Positions 28,142 to 37,186 of a DNA stretch of 64,000 nt are shown piece after piece. This DNA comes from Palsa-504 sp963795795 (GTDB lineage: Bacteria; Actinomycetota; Actinomycetes; Streptosporangiales; Streptosporangiaceae), in assembly GCA_963795795.1 (NCBI GenBank), contig CAWCJS010000034.1, positions 558,001-622,000 on the forward strand, read 5' to 3'. Position 1 is the first letter of the stretch, and each line of letters starts with the position of its first letter. The translations under genes and the position numbers were made by a program. Below the pieces are notes generated by a model. It was not told the DNA's origin and searched no databases. It was given only the letters and a program-made list of their open reading frames with translations.

Positions 28142-28681
28142 CACAGCCCAGACGGCCTTGCCATGACCGGCGATGGGGCTCCAGCCCCATACGTGGCTCA
28201 GCGCCGCGACGATCTGCAGCCCGCGGCCGCTCTCCCCTGACCAGTCGGGCCGCCTGGGCACCGGCGTCTCGTTGCCGGGATCGACGACCGCGAGCATGAC
28301 CTCGCCCGCCCGCCTGAGCATGCACAGGCGGAGCACCGTCATCGAGGCGCCAGGACTTCCGCGGCCCAGCCCGGCCCGCGTGCCGTGCAGGACGGCATTG
28401 ACCACAAGCTCGTCGACGATCATCTCCGCGTCGTCCGCCAGCGCCTCAAGGCCCCAGCAGGTCAGCAGCTCCCTGACGAACCGGCGGGCCGTCCTGGCCT
28501 CCTCCGGCCTGGCGCTCAGGGCTCTGGTGGTCACGGCCGGGGTCTCCCACCAGGCCGAAGGTACCGGGAGCAATCGAGGCATGCCGTCACGAACAAGAGG
28601 CCAGGGGACGCCTACGTCTTCGTCGTCATCCCCGCTACCGGTAGCGACACTGAGATGCGCCAACGCCACAGCTTCCTGCAC
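28127..28681 (-). CDS. RsbW-like ATP-binding protein (HATPase_c)
   Basis: A 184-residue GHKL ATPase of the anti-sigma/RsbW type. It shows the N box DELVVNAVLHGT (about 89-100), the G1-like VVDPGNETP segment and ESGRGLQIVAALS. The first 30 or so residues are acidic and variable; an ATG at 28582 (MPRLLPVPS) is an alternative start. It is convergent with the conservon GTPase and shares a promoter region with a DUF397 gene. With DUF397 and XRE genes it forms the set seen in whiJ/abaA-like loci of streptomycetes. No sigma factor lies nearby. Confidence 0.8.
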   Translation of the reverse strand: MQEAVALAHLSVATGSGDDDEDVGVPWPLVRDGMPRLLPVPSAWWETPAVTTRALSARPEEARTARRFVRELLTCWGLEALADDAEMIVDELVVNAVLHGTRAGLGRGSPGASMTVLRLCMLRRAGEVMLAVVDPGNETPVPRRPDWSGESGRGLQIVAALSHVWGWSPIAGHGKAVWAVLRDP

Positions 28682-28932
28682 GTCATCGGGCGAACCTGCT
28701 GCCCGTAACCATGTATAAACGCGTGCCCAGAGACATGCTGCCTGATATATTGTGCAAATGCAAGACCAGATGCACGTTCATTCGCACTGTGCACAGTTCT
28801 CCAGACAGGTGCACGGGGGCCAGTAGACAGGCGGATCGCATGAGGCACTTGCTTACCAGTTGCTAACTGAAACTACAGCGAGTGAATAAAAGCGGGCCTC
28901 GCCTTGGTTTAACCGGCCGAAAGGGGACGAAA
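28682..28932. promoter_or_regulatory. Divergent promoter region with palindrome ACTGTGCACAGT
   Basis: This 251-bp gap is clearly AT-richer than its surroundings (for example CCTGATATATTGTGCAAATG at 28741). It contains the perfect 12-bp palindrome ACTGTGCACAGT at 28786-28797, GTGCAC at 28809-28814 and further TGCA words at 28752-28774. AAGGGG at 28921-28926 is the ribosome-binding site of the DUF397 gene. The palindrome is a candidate site for the XRE regulator. Confidence 0.55.
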
Positions 28933-29193
28933 ATGGTCATTACGTACAATGGCATGCCCGCGGGCGAACTCGGGGACGTCCGCTGGCGGAAGAGCCAGCA
29001 CAGCAATCCCAACGGCGCGTGCGTGGAACTAGCCGCGCTACCGAGCGGCGAGATCGCCATGCGGAACTCGCGTTTCCCGGTCGGGGCCGTCCTGCTTTAC
29101 ACTCAGGCAGAGATCACCGCGTTCCTCGCCGGCGCCAAAGACGGCGAATTTGATCACATCGTCGCCGAAGCGGCCCAGCTTACCCGCCAGTAG
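28933..29193 (+). CDS. DUF397 family protein
   Basis: An 86-residue DUF397 protein, a small family confined largely to actinomycetes and usually encoded next to an XRE/DUF5753 regulator. Hallmarks are VRWRKSQHSNPNGACVELA and the C-terminal F-x-A-G-x-K-D-G-EFD. The start at 28933 is fixed by AAGGGG 6 nt upstream. Biochemical function is unknown; several members bind or counteract their partner XRE protein. The partner starts 194 bp downstream. Confidence 0.92.
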   Translation: MVITYNGMPAGELGDVRWRKSQHSNPNGACVELAALPSGEIAMRNSRFPVGAVLLYTQAEITAFLAGAKDGEFDHIVAEAAQLTRQ

Positions 29194-29386
29194 CACCGCT
29201 ACCGGTAAGCCCGTGGTGACACGGCAATAACAGACTGGCAAACGAGACCCTCGCGACCTGCGAGAACACGGAGAGATCAGGACTTCGGTTGAATTGTCAC
29301 GGATCCCTCTTTCGCAAGCGTGAGATCACGTGGGAGACTGGTCCACACCCCGCCAGGATCAGGGTGTGAGGATGCGAGGAGCGCCG

Positions 29387-30289
29387 ATGGTCTCATCGGA
29401 AGACTCGGCCTGGGATGTACCGCCCAGCTTCTTTGGCACGCGCGCGAGCGGGCCGACCGTCCAGCGTCTGGTCCTCGGGGGCCAGCTGCGGCGGCTCCGT
29501 GAATCTCGCGGGATCAGTGCGGAGCAGGCGGCCGAGGCCATCCGGGGATCACACTCCAAGATAAGCCGGATGGAACACGGCCGGGTCGGCTTCAAGGACC
29601 GCGACGTGAGCGACCTGCTCACCCTGTACGGGGTGACCGACCCCGAAGAGCGCGCGGCGCTGCTGAACCTGGCCCGGGAAGCGAACACGCCCGGCTGGTG
29701 GCACGCCTACTCGGACGTCCTCCCGGCCTGGCTGGAGGCGTACGTGGGGCTGGAGGCCGCGGCCTCGATCATCCGTACTTACGAGGTCCAGTTCGTGCCC
29801 GGGCTGCTGCAGACCGAGCGGTACGCGCGGGCATTGATCCGCCTCGGCTCGGCGGTCAGCGAGGAGGAGATCGCCCGGCGGGCCGAGCTGCGGACCAGCC
29901 GCCAGGAGATCCTCTCCGGCCCGACCCCGCCGCAGCTGTGGGCCGTGGTCGACGAGGGCGCGCTGCGCCGTCCGGTCGGGGGCACCGAGGTCGTCCGCGA
30001 GCAGATCAAGCACCTGATGGAAATGGCCGAGCGCCCCGCGATCACGCTGCAGATCCTGCCGTTCCACGCGGGCCCGCACGCCGCCATGGGCGGTCCGTTC
30101 ACCATCCTGCGGTTCGCCGAGCCCGACTTGGCCGACGTCGTGTACATCGAGCAGCTGACCAGCGCGCTCTACCTGGACAAGCCGACCGAGGTGGACAGCT
30201 ACCTCGAGGTCATGGAGCAGCTCTGCCTGCAGGCCGACGGCGCGGCGACCACGGTCAAGACGCTGGACAAGATCCTCTCCGAGCTCTGA
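29387..30289 (+). CDS. XRE-family regulator with DUF5753 (WhiJ-like)
   Basis: A 300-residue protein with an N-terminal XRE helix-turn-helix (LGGQLRRLRESRGISAEQAAEAIRGSHSKISRMEHGR) and a DUF5753 sensor-like domain (YEVQFVPGLLQTERYARAL, LQILPFHAGPHAAMGGPF, YLDKPTEVDSYLEVMEQL). The ATG at 29387 has GAGGAG five bases upstream; 29372 and 29330 are in frame but less well supported. It pairs with the DUF397 gene and probably controls development or secondary metabolism. Confidence 0.9.
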   Translation: MVSSEDSAWDVPPSFFGTRASGPTVQRLVLGGQLRRLRESRGISAEQAAEAIRGSHSKISRMEHGRVGFKDRDVSDLLTLYGVTDPEERAALLNLAREANTPGWWHAYSDVLPAWLEAYVGLEAAASIIRTYEVQFVPGLLQTERYARALIRLGSAVSEEEIARRAELRTSRQEILSGPTPPQLWAVVDEGALRRPVGGTEVVREQIKHLMEMAERPAITLQILPFHAGPHAAMGGPFTILRFAEPDLADVVYIEQLTSALYLDKPTEVDSYLEVMEQLCLQADGAATTVKTLDKILSEL

Positions 30290-30291
30290 CC

Positions 30292-31020
30292 TCAGGCGGT
30301 CGACAGGACCTGGAAGGACTCGGCTAGGCGGCCTTCCGGAAGCCCCGCGCTTTGCGCGGCGCGGGTGAGCCACATCCTGATCCGCTCCTCGAGGTCGTCC
30401 ATGTGCCCGGTCTGGCTGACGTGCGCGCGCAGGGCGGCGATCTTCCTGCCGAAGGTGTCGGTCACGTCCACGAACTGGTTGGGCGACGGGGATCCCGAGA
30501 TCCAGACCTCGCGGACCGTCCACGGGGCCAGGCCCTCGTCCTCGCGCAGCTCGGGGAACGCGAAGGGGTTCCGGGCGTCCGGGTACACCGCGTCGAGGGC
30601 GGCGGAGCCAACGGCCCGGTGGTCGGGGTGGCTGGCGCCGGTCCGCGCGTAATTCCGCTCCGGGCTGGGGCAGACCACGCGGTCGGGGCGGACCTGCCTG
30701 ATCACCCTGGCCAGGTCCCGGCGCAGCGCCAGCGTGGCCTCGACCTGGCCGTCCGGGTAGCCGAGGAACCGCACGTCGTGCACGCCGACGCACTTGGCCG
30801 CGGCGACCTGCTCGGCGCGGCGCAGGGCGGGCACCTCGGCGCGGGGGAAGTCATCGTCCAGCCCGCCCGCGTCGCCGTCGGTCACCAGGCAGTAGGTCAC
30901 CTCGAGCCCGGCGTCCGTCCACCGCGCGACCGTCCCCGCGGCACCGAAGTCGACGTCATCGGGGTGGGCGTTGATGACCAGGATCCGGGCGATCTCGGCG
31001 TCGTCGGGCACGTCCGCCAT
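30292..31020 (-). CDS. PIG-L family deacetylase
   Basis: A 242-residue zinc-dependent deacetylase of the PIG-L/LmbE fold, which removes acetyl groups from GlcNAc-type substrates. The zinc motif AHPDDVDFG is at about 18-26, and HPDHRAVG supplies the third ligand. It is shorter than mycothiol enzymes MshB and Mca and lacks their C-terminal region, so a different amino-sugar or small-molecule substrate is likely. I choose the ATG at 31020; in-frame reading up to 31077 crosses a strong hairpin. It converges with the XRE gene, 2 bp apart. Confidence 0.88.
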   Translation of the reverse strand: MADVPDDAEIARILVINAHPDDVDFGAAGTVARWTDAGLEVTYCLVTDGDAGGLDDDFPRAEVPALRRAEQVAAAKCVGVHDVRFLGYPDGQVEATLALRRDLARVIRQVRPDRVVCPSPERNYARTGASHPDHRAVGSAALDAVYPDARNPFAFPELREDEGLAPWTVREVWISGSPSPNQFVDVTDTFGRKIAALRAHVSQTGHMDDLEERIRMWLTRAAQSAGLPEGRLAESFQVLSTA

Positions 31021-31035
31021 CCTAACGGCAGGTGA

Positions 31036-31074
31036 CCCGGGACCGGCGCCCGCCAGGAGGGCGCCGGTCCCGGG
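31036..31074 (-). terminator. Strong hairpin after the permease pseudogene
   Basis: Perfect 16-bp arms (31036-31051 and 31059-31074) with a 7-base loop. It lies 16 nt after the permease stop codon and just before the PIG-L start, both on the minus strand. No T-tract follows, as is common for GC-rich actinobacterial terminators. Confidence 0.8.
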
Positions 31075-31089
31075 CACGGCTAAGGCGGG

Positions 31090-32668
31090 CTACTCGTCGG
31101 GGACCAGCGTGGGGGTGGACCGGGTGAGGGTCTGCTTCTTGAAGAAGGGCGCGCCGGGCCGGATGTGCCGGCAGTAGAGGTAGAAGACGACCCCGACCAG
31201 GCCGGCCACCACCGCGATCACGAAGGCGCCGCCGACCTGCCAGTGGAGGCCGGGAACGGTCCACATGGTGTAGTCGTTCGCCGTCGCCACATCGTAGTCC
31301 AGCCACACGCTCCAGCCCCCGAGGAACCACAGCATCATGGCGCCTGACACCGGCAGGATGCCCTGCATCCACAGGTTGCGCGCGCTGCTGGTCAGGTTCT
31401 TGCGGTAGTACCAGCCGCAGGCGAAACCGGTCAGGCCGTAGTAGAACGCGATGTACAGGCCGATGGCGATCACCGCGTCGCCGATGACCCCGATGCCGTT
31501 CGAGGAGTAGTTCATCCCCAGGTAGACCGCGATCGAGATCGCCCCCATAAAGATGGTGGACACCGTGGGGGTCATGAACCGGGGGTGGATCTTCGCGAAC
31601 GATGACGGCAGCGCCTTGTAGGCGGCCATCGACAGCGTGGTCCGGGCGGTGGGCAGGATCGTGGTCTGGGTGGACGCGGCCGCCGAGGACAGCACCATGA
31701 GCAGCAGCAGGTGGTAGAACGTCGGGCCGAAGCCGTGCGTGCCGAAGATCGCGCTGCCCTGGACCGACAGCACGTCGCCCGCGTTGGCGGTGTTACCCAG
31801 GCCGTTGCCCGTCGTCTTGACTCCGGCGAACGCCTCCATGGAGAAGATCACCAGGGCGTAGGTGACCAGCAGGATGATGGTGGAGAAGATCGCGGCCAGG
31901 CCGGGTGTCCGGTTCTTGTCCTTGGTCTCCTCGTTTACCGAGACGGCGGTGTCCCAGCCCCAGTAGATGAAGACCATCAGGATGATCCCGCTGGCGAACG
32001 CGCTGAAGCTGCCGAGATCTTGAACGGGTTGAGCCAGTTAATGCTCGGCGTGAGGTGCCGCGGCCGGCGCGGTGCCAGCGCCGACCTTGACCAGCGCGAC
32101 GATGGACAGCACCACCAGCATGGTGAGCTCGATGCCGAGCAGGATCTTCTGGAAGTTCGCCGACACCTCGATGCCGACGGTAGCAGATGCCGGTCATCAG
32201 CGATGATCCAGATGATGCCGGCCAGCAGCACCCAGCCGCTGGTCGCGTTGCTCCCGATGCCCTTGGCGTTGAACTCAAGGAACACGTACTGCCCCGCGAC
32301 CTGCGCCAGGCTCGCCATGACCAGGATGTCGGCCGCGAGGATGCCCCAGCCGCCCGCCCAGCCGGCCCGCGGCCCGAACGCGCGCGTCGCCCACGTGAAC
32401 GTGGTGCCGCAGTCCGGGTCGGCCTTGTTCAGCTCGCTGTAGCCGATCGAGGTCAGAACAGCATCGGCACGAAGGCGAGCACGGCGACGGCCGGCGCCTG
32501 CAAGGCCACCGCGCCCACCACGAACACCAGGGTGGCCGCGATGCTGTACGCGGGCGCGACCGATGCCGTCGCGATGACAGTGCTCGAGATTAGCCCGAGG
32601 GCACCGGACTTCAGGCCCTTGTCGAGCGGTTGTTCCTGGGGCTCTACGGCTTGCTCGGCGGTGGCCAT
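31090..32668 (-). pseudogene. APC amino-acid permease disrupted by about five frameshifts
   Basis: Conceptual joining gives a complete APC permease of about 520 residues. The N terminus (MATAEQAVEPQEQPLDKGL, then helix 1 VAPAYSIAATLVFVVG) is in one frame from 32668 to about 32457. Frames then change near 32457, 32200, 32180, 32055 and 32012. Recognisable pieces are SIGYSELNKADPDCGTTF, VGIEVSANFQKILLGIE, HLTPSINWLNPFKI and SGIILMVFIYWGWDTAVS. The C-terminal 295 residues (31090-31977) are intact. Either this is a recent pseudogene or the stretch has sequencing errors. Its promoter and terminator remain well formed. Confidence 0.82.
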
Positions 32669-32750
32669 GCCTCACCTCTCCCTGCGCGGACCAGCCCGTC
32701 GTGGCCGGTATGGGCACGTGAACCCGGCTGCGCCGGTACCGGATGCGATG

Positions 32751-32826
32751 ATTCTGGCATTGGGACAGGGCGGCTGATCCAGCATCCGGATGCTACGGTT
32801 CTAGCATAAATTTCGCTATTCTAGCA
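32751..32826. promoter_or_regulatory. Three TTCT[A/G]GCA boxes in a divergent promoter
   Basis: TTCTAGCA occurs at 32799-32806 and 32819-32826, exactly 20 bp (two helical turns) apart, with a variant TTCTGGCA at 32752-32759. The first also lies in an inverted repeat TGCTA-N6-TAGCA (32791-32806) and the second in GCTA-TTC-TAGC. The region is AT-rich and sits between the permease (minus) and the saccharopine-dehydrogenase-like gene (plus), so it is a likely operator for an unidentified regulator. Confidence 0.65.
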
Positions 32827-32904
32827 ACGATATCCGTCGTAATAGTCAAGGTAAGTACGACTGGTCTCGTCGGCCAGACGGCGGGCAAGGGTTAAGATCA
32901 GCCC

Positions 32905-34146
32905 ATGCGCATACTCCTCGTGGGCGCGGGCGGGGTTGGCACGGCATTCGCCAGGATCGCCGCCCGCCGCCCGTTCGCCGAGCTGGTCATCGCCGACTAC
33001 GATCTGGGCCGGGCGCAGCGCGCCGCCGCGGCCCGCGACGGGTACGAGGCGGTGCAGCTGGACGCCCGCGACGAGCAGGCCGTCGCGGAACTGCTCGCGC
33101 AGCACGACTGCGACGTGCTCATGAACGCCACCGACCCGCGCTTCGTGATGCCGCTGTTCCGCGCCGCGCTGCGGGCCGGGACCCACTACCTGGACATGGC
33201 GATGTCCCTGTCGCACCCCGACGCGGAGGCCCCCTACCGCAGGACCGGGGTCAAGCTCGGCGACGACCAGTTCGCGATGGCGGCCGACTGGGAGCAGTCG
33301 GGAAAGCTCGCGCTGGTCGGGATGGGAGTGGAGCCCGGGCTGTCCGACGTGTTCGCCAGGTACGCCGCCGACGAGCTGTTCAGCGAGATCAGCGAGCTCG
33401 GCGTGCGGGACGGCGCGAACCTGGAGGTCGCGGGCTACGACTTCGCCCCCACGTTCTCCATCTGGACCACGATCGAGGAGTGCCTGAACCCGCCGGTGAT
33501 CTGGGAACGCGGCCGGGGCTGGTTCACCACCGAGCCGTTCAGCGAGCCCGAGGTCTTCACGTTCCCGGCCGGCATCGGCCCGGTCGAGTGCGTGAACGTA
33601 GAGCACGAGGAGGTGCTCCTGATGCCGCGGTGGGTGCAGGCGCAGCGGGTTACCTTCAAGTACGGCCTCGGCGCGGAATTCATCGGCGTGCTGCGGACCC
33701 TGCACAAGCTCGGCCTGGACGCGACCGACCCGGTGCGGGTCGGCGCGGTGAGCGTGTCGCCGCGCGACGTCGTGGCCGCGTGCCTGCCGGATCCGGCCAC
33801 GCTGGGGGACAAGATGAGCGGACTGACCTGCGCGGGCACCTGGGTGACGGGAACCGGCCGCGACGGCGCGCCGCGCGAGGTGTACCTGTACCACGTGGTC
33901 GACAACGCCTGGTCGATGGCCGAGTACGGCTCGCAGGCGGTGGTCTGGCAGACGGCGGTCAACCCGGTGGTGGCGCTGGAGCTGATCGAGTCCGGGGCGT
34001 GGGCGGGCTCGGGCGTGCTCGGTCCCGAGGCCCTGCCCGCCCGGCCTTTCCTCGACCTGCTCACCGAGTACGGCTCGCCGTGGGCGTGCGAGGAACGCAC
34101 CCGCGGCCGGGGCCGCCTAGCCCGGTCTCCGCGGCCTGGCCGCTGA
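32905..34146 (+). CDS. Saccharopine dehydrogenase-like oxidoreductase
   Basis: A 413-residue protein with an N-terminal Rossmann fold (MRILLVGAGGVGTAFARIA, VIADYDLGRA, CDVLMNATDPRF) and the middle saccharopine-dehydrogenase domain (GVEPGLSDVFARYAADEL). It belongs to the saccharopine dehydrogenase/homospermidine synthase superfamily, closest in layout to lysine 6-dehydrogenase-type enzymes. It probably oxidises an amino-acid-derived amine. It is divergent from the broken amino-acid permease, which fits a shared amino-acid pathway. The last 20 residues are Arg/Gly-rich and atypical. Confidence 0.85.
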   Translation: MRILLVGAGGVGTAFARIAARRPFAELVIADYDLGRAQRAAAARDGYEAVQLDARDEQAVAELLAQHDCDVLMNATDPRFVMPLFRAALRAGTHYLDMAMSLSHPDAEAPYRRTGVKLGDDQFAMAADWEQSGKLALVGMGVEPGLSDVFARYAADELFSEISELGVRDGANLEVAGYDFAPTFSIWTTIEECLNPPVIWERGRGWFTTEPFSEPEVFTFPAGIGPVECVNVEHEEVLLMPRWVQAQRVTFKYGLGAEFIGVLRTLHKLGLDATDPVRVGAVSVSPRDVVAACLPDPATLGDKMSGLTCAGTWVTGTGRDGAPREVYLYHVVDNAWSMAEYGSQAVVWQTAVNPVVALELIESGAWAGSGVLGPEALPARPFLDLLTEYGSPWACEERTRGRGRLARSPRPGR

Positions 34147-34373
34147 AGTCAAAATTTTTCGCTGATTTCTGTCCCGCGGCCGCCTGGTTGCGGTCTCCCC
34201 TACCGATCTAGTCACACTGTTCCAACGCTGATGACGGTCGGTGAGGCAGCGCCAGCGTGCGTTCGGATCGTGCGGTACACCAGCAGTTCGACGAGACGCG
34301 CGGGCCAGCTGGGGACTGGTGCTCGCTCAAGCGGCGTCCTAGGTTTGGCTCCAGGTGAAGCCAGGGAGGCCGG

Positions 34374-34841
34374 ATGACCAAGGTCAGCATGACCATCGAC
34401 GGCGTGCGGTACGACGATGACGTCGAGCCCCGCATGCTGCTCGTGCACTACATACGCGAGGTGGCCGGGCGGACGGGCACGCCCGTCGGCTGCGACACCT
34501 CCAACTGCGGCGCCTGCACGGTGCTGCTGAACGGGCTGTCCGCGAAGAGCTGCTCGGTGCTCACGGTCCAGGCCGACGGCGCGGAGATCACCACCATCCA
34601 GGGGCTCGCGGACGGCGAATGGCACCCGCTGCAGCGAGCCTTCCACGAGGAGCACGCGCTGCAGTGCGGGTATTGCACGCCCGGCATGATCATGGCCGCG
34701 GCCGACCTGCTGCGGGACAACCCGCATCCGACCGAGCATGAGGTCCGCGAGGGTCTCGAGGGCAACCTGTGCCGGTGCACCGGCTACCAGAACATCGTCC
34801 GCGCCGTGCTGCGCGCCGCTTCGGAAGGGGTGGCGTCATGA
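34374..34841 (+). CDS. coxS: CO-dehydrogenase-type small subunit, two [2Fe-2S] clusters
   Basis: A 155-residue iron-sulfur subunit of the xanthine oxidase/CODH family. The plant-type cluster uses C40, C45, C48 and C60 (CDTSNCGACTVLLNG), the second uses C98, C101, C133 and C135 (QCGYCTPGM, CRCTGYQNI). Length is normal. It passes electrons from the molybdenum site to FAD. Its stop overlaps the coxL start (ATGA), and coxM follows, giving the S-L-M order typical of form II clusters. Confidence 0.95.
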   Translation: MTKVSMTIDGVRYDDDVEPRMLLVHYIREVAGRTGTPVGCDTSNCGACTVLLNGLSAKSCSVLTVQADGAEITTIQGLADGEWHPLQRAFHEEHALQCGYCTPGMIMAAADLLRDNPHPTEHEVREGLEGNLCRCTGYQNIVRAVLRAASEGVAS

Positions 34842-37186
34842 CGGTCACCACCGAGATCGGCAAGGCGCGGACCCGCAAGGAAGACGCCCGCCTGGTGACG
34901 GGGCAGACCAACTGGACCGACAACATCCAGCTGGCCGGGTTGCTGCACATCGCGTTCCTGCGCAGCCCCATGGCGCACGCGCGGATCAGGTCGGTGGACG
35001 TCTCCGCAGCCAAGGGCGCGCCCGGCGTCATCGCGGCGTTCTCCGGCGCAGACTTCGCCGCCGAGCAGGGCAGCCTGCCGTGCGCCTGGCCGGTTACCCC
35101 GGACATCATCATCCCCGCGCACCCGCCGATGGCGGTCGACGAGATCCGCTACGTCGGCGAGATCGTGGCCTGCGTGGTCGCCCGCAACCGGTACGCGGCG
35201 GCGGACGCCCTGGAGCTGATCGACGTCGACTACGAGCCGCTGCCTGCCGTCCTGGACATGGAGGCGGCGCTGGCTGAGGGCTCGCCGAAGGTGCACGAGG
35301 CCGGCAACAAGTCGTTCGTGTGGCCCTTCGGCCAGGGGGACATCGACGCCGCGTTCCGTGACGCGCCGGTCGTGATCGAGCGGACCTACCGGCAGCAGCG
35401 CCTGATCCCCTGCGCGATGGAACCGCGGGCGACGGTGTGCGAGCCGGTGGGCGATGAGTTCACGCTCTGGACCTCGACCCAGATCCCGCACGTGCTGCGG
35501 TTCCTGCTGGCCGCGGTGCTCGGCATCCCCGAGCAGAAGCTGCGGGTGGTGGCGCCGGACGTCGGCGGCGGGTTCGGGTCGAAGCTCCAGACCACGGCCG
35601 AGGAATTCCTGACCGTGCTGATCGCCCGCAAGCTGGGACGGCCGGTGAAGTGGACCGAGTCGCGCAGCGAGGGCAACCTGGCCGTGCACCACGGCCGCGA
35701 CCAGATCCAGCGGATCAAGGTCGCGGCGGACCGCGACGGCAGGCTCCGCGGCCTGTCCGTGGACCTGCTCGCCGACATGGGCGCCTACCTGATGCTGGTC
35801 ACGCCCGGCGTGCCGCTGCTCGGCGCGTTCATGTTCAACGCCATCTACAAGATGGACGCCTACTCCTTCAAGTGCACCGGCGTGTTCACCACGAAGGTTC
35901 CCACCGACGCCTACCGGGGCGCGGGGCGGCCCGAGGCGACGTTCGGGATCGAGCACGCGATGGACGACCTGGCGGCCGAGCTCGGGATGGACCCGCTGGA
36001 GTTGCGGAAGCGGAACTGGATCACCCACGAGGAGTTCCCCTTCACCACGATCGCCGGGCTGACCTACGACAGCGGCAACTACGAGGCAGCCACCGACCGG
36101 GCCGTCGAGCTGTTCGGCTACGACGAACTGCGCCGGGAGCAGGCGGAACGGCGCGCGTCGGGCGATCCGGTCCAGCTCGGGATCGGCATCTCGACCTACA
36201 CCGAGATGTGCGGGCTGGCGCCGTCGCGCGTCCTCGGCTCGCTCTCCTACGGCGCGGGCGGCTGGGAGCACGCGTCGGTCCGGATGCTGCCCACCGGCAA
36301 GGTCGAGGTGGTCACCGGGTCGAGCGCGCACGGCCAGGGGCACGAGACCGCGTGGAGCCAGATCGTCGCGGACCAGCTCGGCGTCCCGTTCGAGGACATC
36401 AAGGTGTTCCACGGCGACACGGCGATCGCGCCTAAGGGCATGGACACCTACGGGTCGCGCTCGCTGGCGGTCGGCGGCATCGCCGTGGTCGGCGCGTGCG
36501 AGAAGGTCGTCGCCAAGGCCAAGGTGATCGCGGCGGGCCTGCTCGAGGTCTCGGCCGACGACCTGGAGTGGACCCCGGGCCGGTGGTCGGTGCGCGGCGA
36601 CCCGGACAAGGGCCTCGGGATCGGGGAGATCGCGCTGGCCACGTTCGCGGCGCACAACCTGCCGGACGGCGTCGAGCCCTCGCTGGACTCCGACGCCACC
36701 TACGACCCGAACAACTTCTCCTACCCGCACGGGACGCACCTGTGCGCCGTGGAGGTGGACACCGAGACCGGGCAGGTGCAGATCCGCTCGTACGTCGCGG
36801 TCGACGACGTGGGCGTGGTCGTGAACCCGCTCATCGTGGACGGCCAGCTGCACGGCGGCATCGCCCAGGGCATCGCGCAGGCGCTGTACGAGGAGGCCGC
36901 GTACGACGCCGACGGCAACCTGCTGACCACCACCCTGGCGGACTACCTGCTGCCCTCGGCCGCCGACCTGCCGACGTTCGTCCTGGACCGGACGCAGACC
37001 CCGGCGACGACCAACCCGCTCGGGGTCAAGGGCGTCGGCGAGGCCGGCACGATCGCGTCGACGCCCGCCGTGGTCGACGCGGTCATCGACGCGCTGCGGC
37101 CGCTCGGCGTCACGGATGTCGAGATGCCGTGCACCGCGCAGCGGGTCTGGCGGGCCATCAACGAGGCCAAGGGAGGCGCGCGATGA
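34838..37186 (+). CDS. coxL: Form II CO-dehydrogenase-like molybdenum large subunit
   Basis: A 782-residue molybdopterin-cytosine-dinucleotide-binding subunit. The active-site loop reads AYRGAGR at residues 358-364, the form II signature; form I (true CO-oxidising) enzymes carry AYxCSFR. GGGFGSKLQTTAEE, the glycine-rich Moco loop GSSAHGQGHET and the catalytic Glu in GVKGVGEAGT near the C terminus are present. Form II enzymes mostly act on other aldehyde- or heterocycle-like substrates. The start is the ATG overlapping the coxS stop; the stop overlaps coxM. Confidence 0.93.
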   Translation: MTVTTEIGKARTRKEDARLVTGQTNWTDNIQLAGLLHIAFLRSPMAHARIRSVDVSAAKGAPGVIAAFSGADFAAEQGSLPCAWPVTPDIIIPAHPPMAVDEIRYVGEIVACVVARNRYAAADALELIDVDYEPLPAVLDMEAALAEGSPKVHEAGNKSFVWPFGQGDIDAAFRDAPVVIERTYRQQRLIPCAMEPRATVCEPVGDEFTLWTSTQIPHVLRFLLAAVLGIPEQKLRVVAPDVGGGFGSKLQTTAEEFLTVLIARKLGRPVKWTESRSEGNLAVHHGRDQIQRIKVAADRDGRLRGLSVDLLADMGAYLMLVTPGVPLLGAFMFNAIYKMDAYSFKCTGVFTTKVPTDAYRGAGRPEATFGIEHAMDDLAAELGMDPLELRKRNWITHEEFPFTTIAGLTYDSGNYEAATDRAVELFGYDELRREQAERRASGDPVQLGIGISTYTEMCGLAPSRVLGSLSYGAGGWEHASVRMLPTGKVEVVTGSSAHGQGHETAWSQIVADQLGVPFEDIKVFHGDTAIAPKGMDTYGSRSLAVGGIAVVGACEKVVAKAKVIAAGLLEVSADDLEWTPGRWSVRGDPDKGLGIGEIALATFAAHNLPDGVEPSLDSDATYDPNNFSYPHGTHLCAVEVDTETGQVQIRSYVAVDDVGVVVNPLIVDGQLHGGIAQGIAQALYEEAAYDADGNLLTTTLADYLLPSAADLPTFVLDRTQTPATTNPLGVKGVGEAGTIASTPAVVDAVIDALRPLGVTDVEMPCTAQRVWRAINEAKGGAR

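Noticed and set aside
34147..34373. Possible small gene or RNA before coxS
   Set aside because: No conserved frame, hairpin or operator stood out; it is treated as promoter region only.
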